Notes: a model not told the origin generated them from the letters alone. Shown: positions 1 through 5,413, counted from the stretch's first letter. The stretch: DNA of 7,330 nucleotides from Bacteroidota bacterium (GCA_023409675.1 JAEYRC010000171.1:1-7330); one strand, 5' to 3'. Numbers and translations: made by a program.

Positions 1-1040
1 ATTCCTTATTATACCATTGTTCTGCTCCAACCGCTATCATCCGAACCGATGAACCGGTAGATGTACGTCCTGAAATTGCCGAAGAGCGCATGCTGAAACA
101 CCGCAGTTTTGAAGGCTTCAGGATAAAGCCCGCCGATGATTATCTGCAAAGCCGTGTGCCTGTTCTGGTAAATGCTGATTGTCACATTGTGTTGGCGGCC
201 CCCCGCCAGTCGATGATGGATTATTTCTTCAAGAATGCCGACGCGGATGAAGTGCTGTTTGTTCATGAAGGTTCTGGAACAATTCAAACGATGTACGGAA
301 ACCTGAAATTCGGTTATGGCGATTATCTCGTGATTCCCAGGGGAACCATTTATCAGCTTCAGTTTGATACGTCTGACAACCGGCTGTTTATCGTAGAGTC
401 GTTCAGTCCGGTGCGTTTTCCGGGGCGTTACCTGAGTAAATATGGTCAGTTGCTGGAACACGCGCCATTTTGTGAGCGCGATATCCGGGCTCCCCGGGAT
501 CTGGTGACTATTGATGAAAAAGGCGATTTTTTAATAAAGACCCGTAAAAAGGGTATGCTTTACGGCATTCATTACGCGCATCATCCGTTTGATGTGGTAG
601 GATGGGACGGATGCTGTTATCCCTTCGCGTTCAGCATTCATGATTTTGAGCCCATTACCGGACGGGTACATCAGCCCCCGCCTGTACACCAGACCTTTGA
701 AGGCCATAATTACGTGATCTGTTCCTTTTGTCCGCGCCTGTTCGATTATCACCCGCAAGCCATTCCGGCTCCCTATAATCACAGCAATATCGACAGCGAT
801 GAGTTATTATATTATGTGGATGGTGATTTTATGAGCCGTAAGCAGGTTACCCGAGGTATGCTTACGCTGCATCCGGGCGGAATTCCGCATGGGCCGCATC
901 CCGGCGCAGTGGAAAAAAGCATAGGTGCAAAAGAAACGCAGGAGCTGGCGGTAATGGTGGATACTTTCCACCCGCTGCAATTAACCGTTCAGGCCCTGGA
1001 AATTGAAAACCGCGATTATACCATGAGTTGGGCAGAGTAG
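1..1040 (+). CDS. hmgA: Homogentisate 1,2-dioxygenase, 5' end cut off by the window
   Basis: This enzyme opens the aromatic ring of homogentisate to maleylacetoacetate, using Fe(II) and O2, in cytosolic tyrosine/phenylalanine breakdown. The frame is open from base 3 with no start needed at the ATG at 90: the 29 residues before it begin SLLYH and end EIAEER, and they read like the family's N-terminal region, so about 45-50 residues probably lie outside the window (345 are visible; the family is roughly 380-440). Counting from the Met at 90, the C-terminal cupin carries the expected metal site: His231 and Glu238 in PYNHSNIDSDE, and His267 in HPGGIPHGPHPG. PPVHQTFEGHNYVICSF (197-213) is also typical. 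It ends 64 bases before the next gene with no clear terminator between. No other pathway gene (fumarylacetoacetase, HPPD) is visible. Identification is secure; the true start is not visible. Confidence 0.95.
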   Translation, partial: SLLYHCSAPTAIIRTDEPVDVRPEIAEERMLKHRSFEGFRIKPADDYLQSRVPVLVNADCHIVLAAPRQSMMDYFFKNADADEVLFVHEGSGTIQTMYGNLKFGYGDYLVIPRGTIYQLQFDTSDNRLFIVESFSPVRFPGRYLSKYGQLLEHAPFCERDIRAPRDLVTIDEKGDFLIKTRKKGMLYGIHYAHHPFDVVGWDGCCYPFAFSIHDFEPITGRVHQPPPVHQTFEGHNYVICSFCPRLFDYHPQAIPAPYNHSNIDSDELLYYVDGDFMSRKQVTRGMLTLHPGGIPHGPHPGAVEKSIGAKETQELAVMVDTFHPLQLTVQALEIENRDYTMSWAE

Positions 1041-1104
1041 GAGGACCCAATTTTTCCGGATGAAAATCTTTCAATAATCCTTAAATTCATAAAAAAATCA
1101 CGGT

Positions 1105-1503
1105 ATGTTAAAATTCAATGAATTACAGGAAGGAAATCTGGTGATGGCGGAATATGAAGGCCAGCAATGGGAAGGGGTAGTGGAAGAACTTAACCGCGAA
1201 GACAAAGAAGTGGCCGTTCAAACGGAGGTGCAGCAGTTCTGGTTTACGCCAGAGCATTTGTATCCTATTGTACTGACTGAAGAATATCTCTTCAAACTGG
1301 GTTTCACCAAAGAGATTCTGGCCGATGGTAAACTGAAATACCTGAAGGAAGCCTTCCGGATGGTAGTTCCTGATAATGGAAAATTTTCACCGCTGGAGAT
1401 CTGGTACCGTGAGGACCACCGGCTTTTGGCCAATCCGCTATATGTACATGAGCTTCAGAATCATTATTATGATATGACCAAGGTGGAGCTTAATGCCGTT
1501 TAA
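1105..1503 (+). CDS. Conserved small protein of unknown function (132 aa)
   Basis: I do not know a function for this protein. It is hydrophilic and acidic in its first half (residues 15-42 rich in Glu), with no signal peptide or membrane segment, so it is probably cytosolic. Its C-terminal motif YVHELQNHYYDMTKVEL (113-129) resembles the YVHQLQNLYFALTGEEL-type ending of a widespread set of short Bacteroidota proteins that I recall from cellular and phage-like contexts; LTEEYLFKLGF (57-67) also fits that set. The ATG at 1105 is preceded by an A-rich leader and no Shine-Dalgarno, as usual in this phylum. It lies 64 bases after hmgA and 121 bases before infA; it may be transcribed with hmgA, since I see no promoter in the short gap. 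Coding status is well supported by codon use and the family-like ending; function is unknown. Confidence 0.85.
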   Translation: MLKFNELQEGNLVMAEYEGQQWEGVVEELNREDKEVAVQTEVQQFWFTPEHLYPIVLTEEYLFKLGFTKEILADGKLKYLKEAFRMVVPDNGKFSPLEIWYREDHRLLANPLYVHELQNHYYDMTKVELNAV

Positions 1504-1526
1504 GCACTTGCGTCAGCCCTGATTTT

Positions 1527-1547
1527 ACCGATTTTTCCGGTTTTTTT
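1527..1547 (+). terminator. Weak terminator candidate after the 132-aa gene
   Basis: A four-base-pair stem ACCG/CGGT (1527-1530 and 1538-1541) with a seven-base loop is followed by a run of seven T (1541-1547). The stem is short for an intrinsic terminator, so this may be chance. Its position after the upstream gene and before the infA promoter is what makes it worth listing. Confidence 0.25.
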
Positions 1548-1584
1548 GTGAAAATGGGGAAAAAATATTCCTTTTATTTTCTAG

Positions 1585-1608
1585 TTGACCGGTATTATCC
1601 TATCTTTG
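1585..1608 (+). promoter_or_regulatory. Probable promoter of the infA-rplQ cluster
   Basis: TATCTTTG at 1601-1608 is a perfect match to the Bacteroidota -7 consensus TAnnTTTG. A TTG at 1585-1587 lies only 13 bases upstream, shorter than the usual 17-20, and a T-rich stretch ends at the normal distance, so the -33 element is weak or unclear. Transcription would start near 1612-1615, leaving a leader of only about 10-13 bases before the infA ATG. This would separate the ribosomal cluster from hmgA and the 132-aa gene. Confidence 0.6.
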
Positions 1609-1624
1609 CGCCTCCAAAAAGCGT

Positions 1625-1843
1625 ATGGGCAAACAACCGTTAATTAAACAGGATGGAACAATACTGGAAGCTTTATCGAACGCGATGTTCAAAGTAAAGC
1701 TTGAGAATGGTCATGAGATTCTGGCGACGATTTCGGGGAAGATGCGTATGAATTATATCCGGATATTACCCGGAGATAAGGTAGGTGTAGAAATGAGCCC
1801 TTATGATTTATCCAGAGGAAGGATCATTTTCCGGTATAAATAA
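1625..1843 (+). CDS. infA: Translation initiation factor IF-1
   Basis: IF-1 is a single OB-fold (S1-like) protein that binds the A site of the 30S subunit and helps IF-2 and IF-3 during initiation. The 72-residue length is the family norm. The sequence carries the characteristic core: GTILEALSNAMFKVKLENG (11-29), HEILATISGKMRMNYIRI (30-47), LLPGDKV-like ILPGDKVGVEMSPYDL and the ending GRIIFRYK. The start at 1625 gives the canonical MGKQ N-terminus; the leader is cctcc-aaaaa-gcgt with no Shine-Dalgarno. It is the first gene after the promoter-like sequence and is followed 38 bases later by rpmJ, the standard order. In many bacteria secY and map precede it; here they do not. Confidence 0.98.
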   Translation: MGKQPLIKQDGTILEALSNAMFKVKLENGHEILATISGKMRMNYIRILPGDKVGVEMSPYDLSRGRIIFRYK

Positions 1844-1881
1844 GAGTAATAAACAAGGAAGCAACGTTTAAAAAAAGAGTA

Positions 1882-1998
1882 ATGAAAGTCAGAGCATCCA
1901 TTAAAAAAAGAAGCACCGATTGTAAGATCGTTCGTCGCAAAGGAGTTCTTTATGTGATCAATAAGAAAAACCCCCGCTTCAAGCAAAGACAGGGTTAA
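1882..1998 (+). CDS. rpmJ: 50S ribosomal protein bL36 (38 aa), zinc-free form
   Basis: bL36 is the smallest large-subunit protein and contacts 23S rRNA. Translating from ATG 1882 gives 38 codons and TAA at 1996-1998, beginning MKVRASIKKRS and ending KNPRFKQRQG, the family's invariant ends. The classical zinc ribbon uses Cys11, Cys14, Cys27 and His33; here the positions are Ser11, Cys14, Asn27 and Phe33, so only one ligand remains and zinc cannot be held in the usual way. Such cysteine-poor forms are known for L36 and are common in Bacteroidota, where a zinc-independent protein serves as the sole copy. It lies between infA and rpsM as expected, with an A-rich leader (aaaaaaagagta). Confidence 0.97.
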   Translation: MKVRASIKKRSTDCKIVRRKGVLYVINKKNPRFKQRQG

Positions 1999-2003
1999 TT
2001 GAT

Positions 2004-2024
2004 CATTCAACATTAAACATTCAA
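2004..2024 (+). repeat. Three tandem heptamers (CATTCAA/CATTAAA/CATTCAA)
   Basis: Between rpmJ and rpsM, three adjacent seven-base units read CATTCAA, CATTAAA and CATTCAA, differing at one base. Together with the following AATTT they fill most of the 39-base gap. Similar ATTCAACATT-type runs occur between genes in other Bacteroidota as far as I recall. It could simply provide an A/T-rich unstructured leader for rpsM. Confidence 0.6.
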
Positions 2025-2037
2025 ATTTCAGATAATT

Positions 2038-2418
2038 ATGGCCCGTATCGCCGGAGTAGACTTACCAAAAAACAAAAGAGGGGAAATCGGATTAACCTAT
2101 ATCTATGGGATTGGTCCTGCTACAGCCAGATATATCCTGCAGAACGCGGGTATTTCTGTTGATAAGAAAGTAAACGAATGGAATGATGATGAGCTGAACG
2201 CCATCCGTTCTACCATAACCAATGAGTTCAAGGTAGAAGGTCAACTGCGTTCTGAAGTTCAGATGAACATCAAGCGTTTGCTGGATATCGCCTGTTTCCG
2301 GGGACTACGTCACCGTAAAGGTTTGCCGTTACGCGGCCAGCGTACCCGCACCAACAGCCGTACCCGTAAAGGGAAACGCAGAACGGTTGCCGGTAAGAAA
2401 AAAGCACCTAAGAAATAG
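2038..2418 (+). CDS. rpsM: 30S ribosomal protein uS13
   Basis: uS13 sits in the head of the small subunit and forms intersubunit bridges with the large subunit, with its basic tail reaching the P-site tRNA. The 126 residues begin MARIAGVDLPKNKR and contain the helix-two-turn-helix motif LTYIYGIGPATARYIL (19-34), the strongly conserved CFRGLRHRKGLPLRGQRT (86-103) and a Lys/Arg-rich tail ending GKKKAPKK. Length and ends match the phylum's norm. It starts 39 bases after rpmJ and is separated from rpsK by 115 bases that contain two hairpins, an unusually long and structured gap for this operon. Confidence 0.98.
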   Translation: MARIAGVDLPKNKRGEIGLTYIYGIGPATARYILQNAGISVDKKVNEWNDDELNAIRSTITNEFKVEGQLRSEVQMNIKRLLDIACFRGLRHRKGLPLRGQRTRTNSRTRKGKRRTVAGKKKAPKK

Positions 2419-2424
2419 TTTTCT

Positions 2425-2470
2425 GCCATTGCCGGATGCTTTCAGCCTAAACTGAAAGAGCAGGAATGGC
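2425..2470 (+). other. Nested RNA hairpin between rpsM and rpsK
   Basis: An outer stem GCCATT/AATGGC (2425-2430 and 2465-2470) encloses an inner seven-bp stem CTTTCAG/CTGAAAG (2439-2445 and 2452-2458) with a six-base loop. Both arms are perfect. It starts seven bases after the rpsM stop and abuts a second, terminator-like hairpin. It may be a ribosomal-protein or attenuation element, or protect mRNA ends; the sequence alone does not tell. Confidence 0.6.
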
Positions 2471-2471
2471 T

Positions 2472-2494
2472 ACCCGGTTCGGCCGGGTTTTATT
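2472..2494 (+). terminator. Terminator-like hairpin inside the operon (rpsM/rpsK gap)
   Basis: A six-bp G+C-rich stem ACCCGG/CCGGGT (2472-2477 and 2483-2488) with a TTCGG loop is followed by TTTATT, which gives a short U-rich tail. It resembles a weak intrinsic terminator or attenuator, which would lower transcription of rpsK-rplQ relative to infA-rpsM. The U tract is interrupted by an A, so partial readthrough is expected. Confidence 0.55.
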
Positions 2495-2533
2495 CTATAA
2501 CAGTAACCAGATTACCTCCAACGAAAATTAATT

Positions 2534-2935
2534 ATGGCTAAACAACAAGCCAGCGCAAAAGCCGCTGCCAAAAAAAGAATCGTAAAAGTTGACGCCTATG
2601 GCGATGCGCATGTGAATGCGAGTTTCAACAACCTGATCATCAGTATTACCAATAAAAACGGACAGGTTATTTCCTGGAGCAGTGCCGGTAAAATGGGTTT
2701 CAAAGGCTCTAAGAAAAACACACCGTATGCCGCTCAGATGGCTGCATCTGATGCCGCTAAAACCGCTTCTGATGCGGGTGTAAAAAAAGTGGATGTGTAT
2801 GTAAAAGGTCCTGGTGCCGGTCGCGAAAGCTCCATCCGTGCCCTGGCCAATTCTGGAATTGAGGTGGTAATGATCCGCGATATCACACCGCTGCCACACA
2901 ATGGCTGCCGTCCTCCAAAGAAAAGAAGAGTATAA
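2534..2935 (+). CDS. rpsK: 30S ribosomal protein uS11
   Basis: uS11 lies on the platform of the small subunit near the mRNA exit and the 3' end of 16S rRNA. The protein has 133 residues: an Ala/Lys-rich N-terminal extension (2-15), then the family core AHVNASFNNLIISITNKNG (26-44), the conserved KGSKKNTPYAAQMAA (58-72), KGPGAGRESSIRAL (94-107) and the invariant ending ITPLPHNGCRPPKKRRV. Asn123 in PHNG corresponds to the residue that becomes isoaspartate in E. coli uS11. The start is set by MAKQ; the leader (aaaattaatt) is A/T-rich without a Shine-Dalgarno. Confidence 0.98.
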   Translation: MAKQQASAKAAAKKRIVKVDAYGDAHVNASFNNLIISITNKNGQVISWSSAGKMGFKGSKKNTPYAAQMAASDAAKTASDAGVKKVDVYVKGPGAGRESSIRALANSGIEVVMIRDITPLPHNGCRPPKKRRV

Positions 2936-2940
2936 TCTGT

Positions 2941-2964
2941 ATCCGGCCTTTTTTGGGGTCGGAT
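2941..2964 (+). other. Hairpin with U-rich tail between rpsK and rpsD
   Basis: ATCCGGCC (2941-2948) pairs with GGTCGGAT (2957-2964) through seven Watson-Crick pairs and one G-T wobble, around an eight-base loop. ATTCTTTCTATT follows, a moderately U-rich tail. It begins five bases after the rpsK stop and looks like a weak terminator or attenuator. Confidence 0.5.
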
Positions 2965-2981
2965 ATTCTTTCTATTAACAG

Positions 2982-3022
2982 GATTCACGATTGATTTTTA
3001 CGATTTTTACTGATCGTGAATC
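2982..3022 (+). repeat. Perfect 10-bp inverted repeat around a tandem 9-mer, upstream of rpsD
   Basis: GATTCACGAT (2982-2991) and ATCGTGAATC (3013-3022) are perfect reverse complements. The 21-base spacer contains two adjacent, identical copies of GATTTTTAC (2993-3001 and 3002-3010). The second arm ends 25 bases before the rpsD ATG. This could be an RNA stem-loop in the rpsD leader (uS4 controls the alpha operon in E. coli by binding mRNA), a protein-binding palindrome, or one copy of a dispersed intergenic repeat; I cannot tell which. Confidence 0.75.
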
Positions 3023-3047
3023 GAACCTAAAAAATCAACCAAATATT

Positions 3048-3653
3048 ATGGCACGTTACACAGGTCCGAAAACCCGGATATGCCGCATCTTCGGCGAACC
3101 TATCCTGGGAAATGGTAAATACCTTACCAAGAACAGTTTTCCCCCCGGCCAGCATGGCCCAACCCGCAAGCGTAAAGCTCCGGGAGAATATGCTATCCAG
3201 CTTAAAGAAAAGCAAAAGGCTAAATATACCTATGGTTTACTGGAAAAGCAGTTCCGTAAAACCTTCGATGAAGCTTCCCGTATCAAAGGGGTAACCGGTG
3301 AAAACCTTATCCGTCTGCTGGAAGCCCGTCTCGATAACACGGTTTATCGCCTGGGTATTGCTCCATCACGCCCGGCTGCCCGTCAGCTGGTATCGCACAA
3401 ACACGTAACCGTGAATGGTGAAGTGGTGAATGTACCTTCCTTTCAGTTAAAACCCGGAGATAAGGTGAGCCTTAAGGAAAAAGATAAGGCCAACGAATCT
3501 ATTACCGGCGCAATGCGGGGTAAAAATCAGAAATTCAACTGGCTCGACTGGAGTGAAGGGGAAATGACCGGAACTTTTGTAGCTTATCCTGAAAGAGAAA
3601 GTGTTCCTGAAAACATCAAGGAATCGCTGATCGTAGAGTTGTACTCTAAATAA
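3048..3653 (+). CDS. rpsD: 30S ribosomal protein uS4
   Basis: uS4 is a primary 16S rRNA binder that nucleates 30S body assembly. The correct start is the ATG at 3048, giving MARYTGPK and 201 residues, the phylum's usual length; an in-frame TTG at 2991 would add 19 residues that run through the inverted repeat and is not credible. Seen in order: N-terminal domain with GEPILGNGKYL and FPPGQHGPTRKRK (31-43), the long helical part KEKQKAKYTYGLLEKQFRK-like region (53-71), then the S4 RNA-binding domain (about 93-157) with ARLDNTVYRLGIAPSRPAARQ and VTVNGEVVNVPS. Only Cys12 remains of the cysteine-type zinc knuckle seen in some uS4 proteins. In E. coli uS4 is the repressor of this operon; that is family knowledge, not shown here. 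Confidence 0.98.
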   Translation: MARYTGPKTRICRIFGEPILGNGKYLTKNSFPPGQHGPTRKRKAPGEYAIQLKEKQKAKYTYGLLEKQFRKTFDEASRIKGVTGENLIRLLEARLDNTVYRLGIAPSRPAARQLVSHKHVTVNGEVVNVPSFQLKPGDKVSLKEKDKANESITGAMRGKNQKFNWLDWSEGEMTGTFVAYPERESVPENIKESLIVELYSK

Positions 3654-3664
3654 GGATACGCAGA

Positions 3665-3680
3665 CGGAAGATTTCTTCCG
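3665..3680 (+). other. Hairpin between rpsD and rpoA
   Basis: CGGAAG (3665-3670) pairs perfectly with CTTCCG (3675-3680) around an ATTT loop, 11 bases after the rpsD stop. GCAACAGT follows, so there is no U tract and it is not a terminator. It could shield an mRNA end after processing or limit readthrough of ribosomes. Confidence 0.5.
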
Positions 3681-3722
3681 GCAACAGTAATCAAATTCTT
3701 CAGTTAAATCTTACAATATAAT

Positions 3723-4727
3723 ATGGCCATTTTAAATTTCCAGAAACCAGAAAAAATTATCCTGCAAAAGGTAACGGAATTTGAAGCTCAGTTTGAGTTT
3801 CGTCCGCTTGAGCCTGGCTTCGGTGTAACCATCGGAAATGCACTGCGCAGAGTGTTACTGAGTTCTTTGGAGGGGCATGCTATCATCGGTGTTCGTATTG
3901 AAGGGGTAGACCATGAGTTTGCTACCATCAAAGGAATATCTGAAGATGTTGTGGAGATCATTCTTAACCTGAAACAGGTTCGCTTTAAAAAGAAAGTTGA
4001 CCAGGAAATCGGTCAGGAAAAAATTTCCCTGAACATTAAAAATAAAGCTGAATTCACTGCGGGAATGATCGGCGAAGCCACGCAAAGCTTCGACATCATG
4101 AACCCCGAACTGCTGATCTGTACACTGGATCCTTCAGCTAAACTGGATATTGAATTAACCATTTCAAAAGGACGTGGTTACGTTCCTGCTGAAGACAATA
4201 AGATCAAAGACGCTCCATTCGGTTATATTCCGACGGATTCCATCTTCACCCCGATCAAGAATGTAAAATACGCTATTGAAAATACGCGTGTTGAACAACG
4301 TACCGACTACGAAAAACTGATCATGGATGTGGCAACCGACGGAACCATTCATCCTGAAGAAGCAGTAAAACAGGCCAGCCGGATCCTTATCCAGCACCTG
4401 ATGATCATCACCGACGAGAATATTACCTTCGATAACAAAGAAGATAAAAAAGAAGATGTTGTTGATGAACAAATGCTTCAACTGCGTAAAGTACTGAAAA
4501 CACCCCTGGAAGATCTGGACCTTTCTGTTCGGGCATTCAATTGCCTGAAAGCTGCCAAGATCAACTCCCTGAGTGAACTGGTACAATACGAGCAGGAAGA
4601 CCTGATGAAATTCCGCAACTTTGGTCAGAAATCCCTGGCAGAGATCGAACAGGTACTCGGCGAAAGAGGCCTTCACTTTGGTATGGATCTGAGCAAACTG
4701 GGCCTGGATAAGGAAGAGTTATTATAA
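3723..4727 (+). CDS. rpoA: DNA-directed RNA polymerase subunit alpha
   Basis: The alpha dimer is the scaffold on which beta and beta' assemble, and its C-terminal domain contacts UP elements and activators. The 334 residues show the assembly domain (about 1-235) with EPGFGVTIGNALRRVLLSSLEG (30-51), split here as PGFGVTIGNALRR and VLLSSLEG, and RGYVPAEDNK (151-160). An acidic/Lys-rich linker (about 236-256) follows, then the C-terminal domain (about 260-320). DNA-contact residues known from E. coli are all kept: Arg270, Asn273, Cys274, Gly301, Lys303, Ser304 and Glu307. The start at 3723 gives MAILNFQKPEK, normal for the phylum. It lies 69 bases after rpsD and 52 before rplQ. Nothing is missing or truncated. 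Confidence 0.98.
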   Translation: MAILNFQKPEKIILQKVTEFEAQFEFRPLEPGFGVTIGNALRRVLLSSLEGHAIIGVRIEGVDHEFATIKGISEDVVEIILNLKQVRFKKKVDQEIGQEKISLNIKNKAEFTAGMIGEATQSFDIMNPELLICTLDPSAKLDIELTISKGRGYVPAEDNKIKDAPFGYIPTDSIFTPIKNVKYAIENTRVEQRTDYEKLIMDVATDGTIHPEEAVKQASRILIQHLMIITDENITFDNKEDKKEDVVDEQMLQLRKVLKTPLEDLDLSVRAFNCLKAAKINSLSELVQYEQEDLMKFRNFGQKSLAEIEQVLGERGLHFGMDLSKLGLDKEELL

Positions 4728-4738
4728 TTAATCATATG

Positions 4739-4763
4739 GCTGCAATTCCTGACACGGTGCAGC
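4739..4763 (+). other. Hairpin between rpoA and rplQ
   Basis: GCTGCA (4739-4744) and TGCAGC (4758-4763) form a perfect six-bp stem with a 13-base loop, followed by TTTAAAA. It sits 11 bases after the rpoA stop and 16 bases before the rplQ start. The T run is only three bases, so a terminator role is unlikely; it could instead affect mRNA processing or access to the rplQ start. Confidence 0.45.
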
Positions 4764-4779
4764 TTTAAAACAACATGTC

Positions 4780-5307
4780 ATGCGTCACGGAGACAAAATC
4801 AAAAATCTCAGCAGAACAGCGGCACACCGCCGTTCATTGCTTAGCACACTCGCTACTCAGCTTATTACCCACAAGCGCATCGTAACCACACTGGCCAAGG
4901 CTAAAGCCCTGCGCACCTATGTGGAGCCGCTGATCACGAAGGGTAAAGACAATACCACTCATCAGCGTCGCGTGGTTTTCAGTTATCTTCAGGATAAGGA
5001 AGCCGTTGCCGAACTGTTCAGCACCGTAGCTGAAAAAGTTGGTGGACGCCCAGGTGGATATACCCGGGTAATTAAACTTGGTAAAAGACAGGGCGATAAT
5101 GCGGAAACTGCAATGATCGAGCTGGTAGACTTCAATGATATCTACGGCAAAGGAAAAGGAACAGAAAAAGAAACAGGTAAAAGAACCCGTCGCGGACGTG
5201 GCGGTAAAAAAGCTGATGCTGCCGCAACCACTGCTGCGCCGGCTGCAGAAAAAGCGCCTGAAACCACTGAGCCTGCCGCAGAAACTGAAGAAAAAGCAGC
5301 AGAATAA
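4780..5307 (+). CDS. rplQ: 50S ribosomal protein bL17 with an Ala/Glu-rich C-terminal tail
   Basis: bL17 lies near the peptide exit tunnel of the large subunit. The first about 118 residues are the ordinary core: MRHGDKIKNLSRTAAHRR, LATQLITHKRIVTTLAKAKALR (24-45), and VGGRPGGYTRVIKLGKRQGDNAETAMIELVDF (87-118; seen as GGRPGGYTRVIKLGKR and then GDNAETAMIELVDF). E. coli bL17 ends soon after this point, at 127 residues. Here a further tail of about 55 residues begins with a basic stretch (TGKRTRRGRGGKK) and ends in a low-complexity Ala/Glu/Thr/Pro run to Glu175. Extended tails of this type are common in Bacteroidota bL17; no function is assigned. It is the last gene before a strong terminator. 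Confidence 0.97.
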   Translation: MRHGDKIKNLSRTAAHRRSLLSTLATQLITHKRIVTTLAKAKALRTYVEPLITKGKDNTTHQRRVVFSYLQDKEAVAELFSTVAEKVGGRPGGYTRVIKLGKRQGDNAETAMIELVDFNDIYGKGKGTEKETGKRTRRGRGGKKADAAATTAAPAAEKAPETTEPAAETEEKAAE

Positions 5308-5329
5308 GCATGTTTCAAAACTTCAATAT

Positions 5330-5359
5330 AAGGCTGTCATTTTTGACAGCCTTTTTTTT
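5330..5359 (+). terminator. Strong intrinsic terminator after rplQ
   Basis: A perfect ten-bp stem AAGGCTGTCA/TGACAGCCTT (5330-5339 and 5344-5353) with a TTTT loop runs into eight consecutive T (5352-5359). This is a textbook Rho-independent terminator, 23 bases after the rplQ stop, and it marks the end of the ribosomal cluster. Confidence 0.93.
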
Positions 5360-5405
5360 GATAGAACAGGCGGGTAGTTGGTCAATTTTTTTAAAACATT
5401 ACATT

Positions 5406-5413
5406 TAATTTTG
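5406..5413 (+). promoter_or_regulatory. Candidate -7 element for carA
   Basis: TAATTTTG at 5406-5413 fits the Bacteroidota TAnnTTTG consensus. The nearest TTG upstream (5378-5380) is 25 bases away, longer than usual, so the -33 element is uncertain. A poorer alternative, TTTATTTG at 5437-5444, lies closer to the start. carA needs its own promoter because a strong terminator precedes it. Confidence 0.45.

Noticed and set aside
9..461. 150-codon open frame on the minus strand across the dioxygenase gene
   Set aside because: It lies antisense within a confidently identified homogentisate dioxygenase and has no family-like features; the opposite strand explains the openness.
1039..1077. AGGAGG followed by a five-codon ORF (ATG at 1060)
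   Set aside because: The motif overlaps the hmgA stop, is 15 bases from the ATG, and the ORF encodes only MKIFQ; Shine-Dalgarno use is rare in this phylum.
2514..2519. ACCTCC upstream of rpsK, same as the 16S anti-Shine-Dalgarno core
   Set aside because: It is in the wrong sense to pair with 16S rRNA, six bases long, and readily explained by chance.
2991..3047. Longer rpsD start at an in-frame TTG
   Set aside because: It would translate the inverted repeat and tandem 9-mer; the ATG at 3048 gives the family's MARYTGPK start and normal length.
4164..4676. 170-codon minus-strand open frame within rpoA
   Set aside because: Phe- and Ile-rich shadow of the conserved alpha subunit; no start context or recognisable motif.
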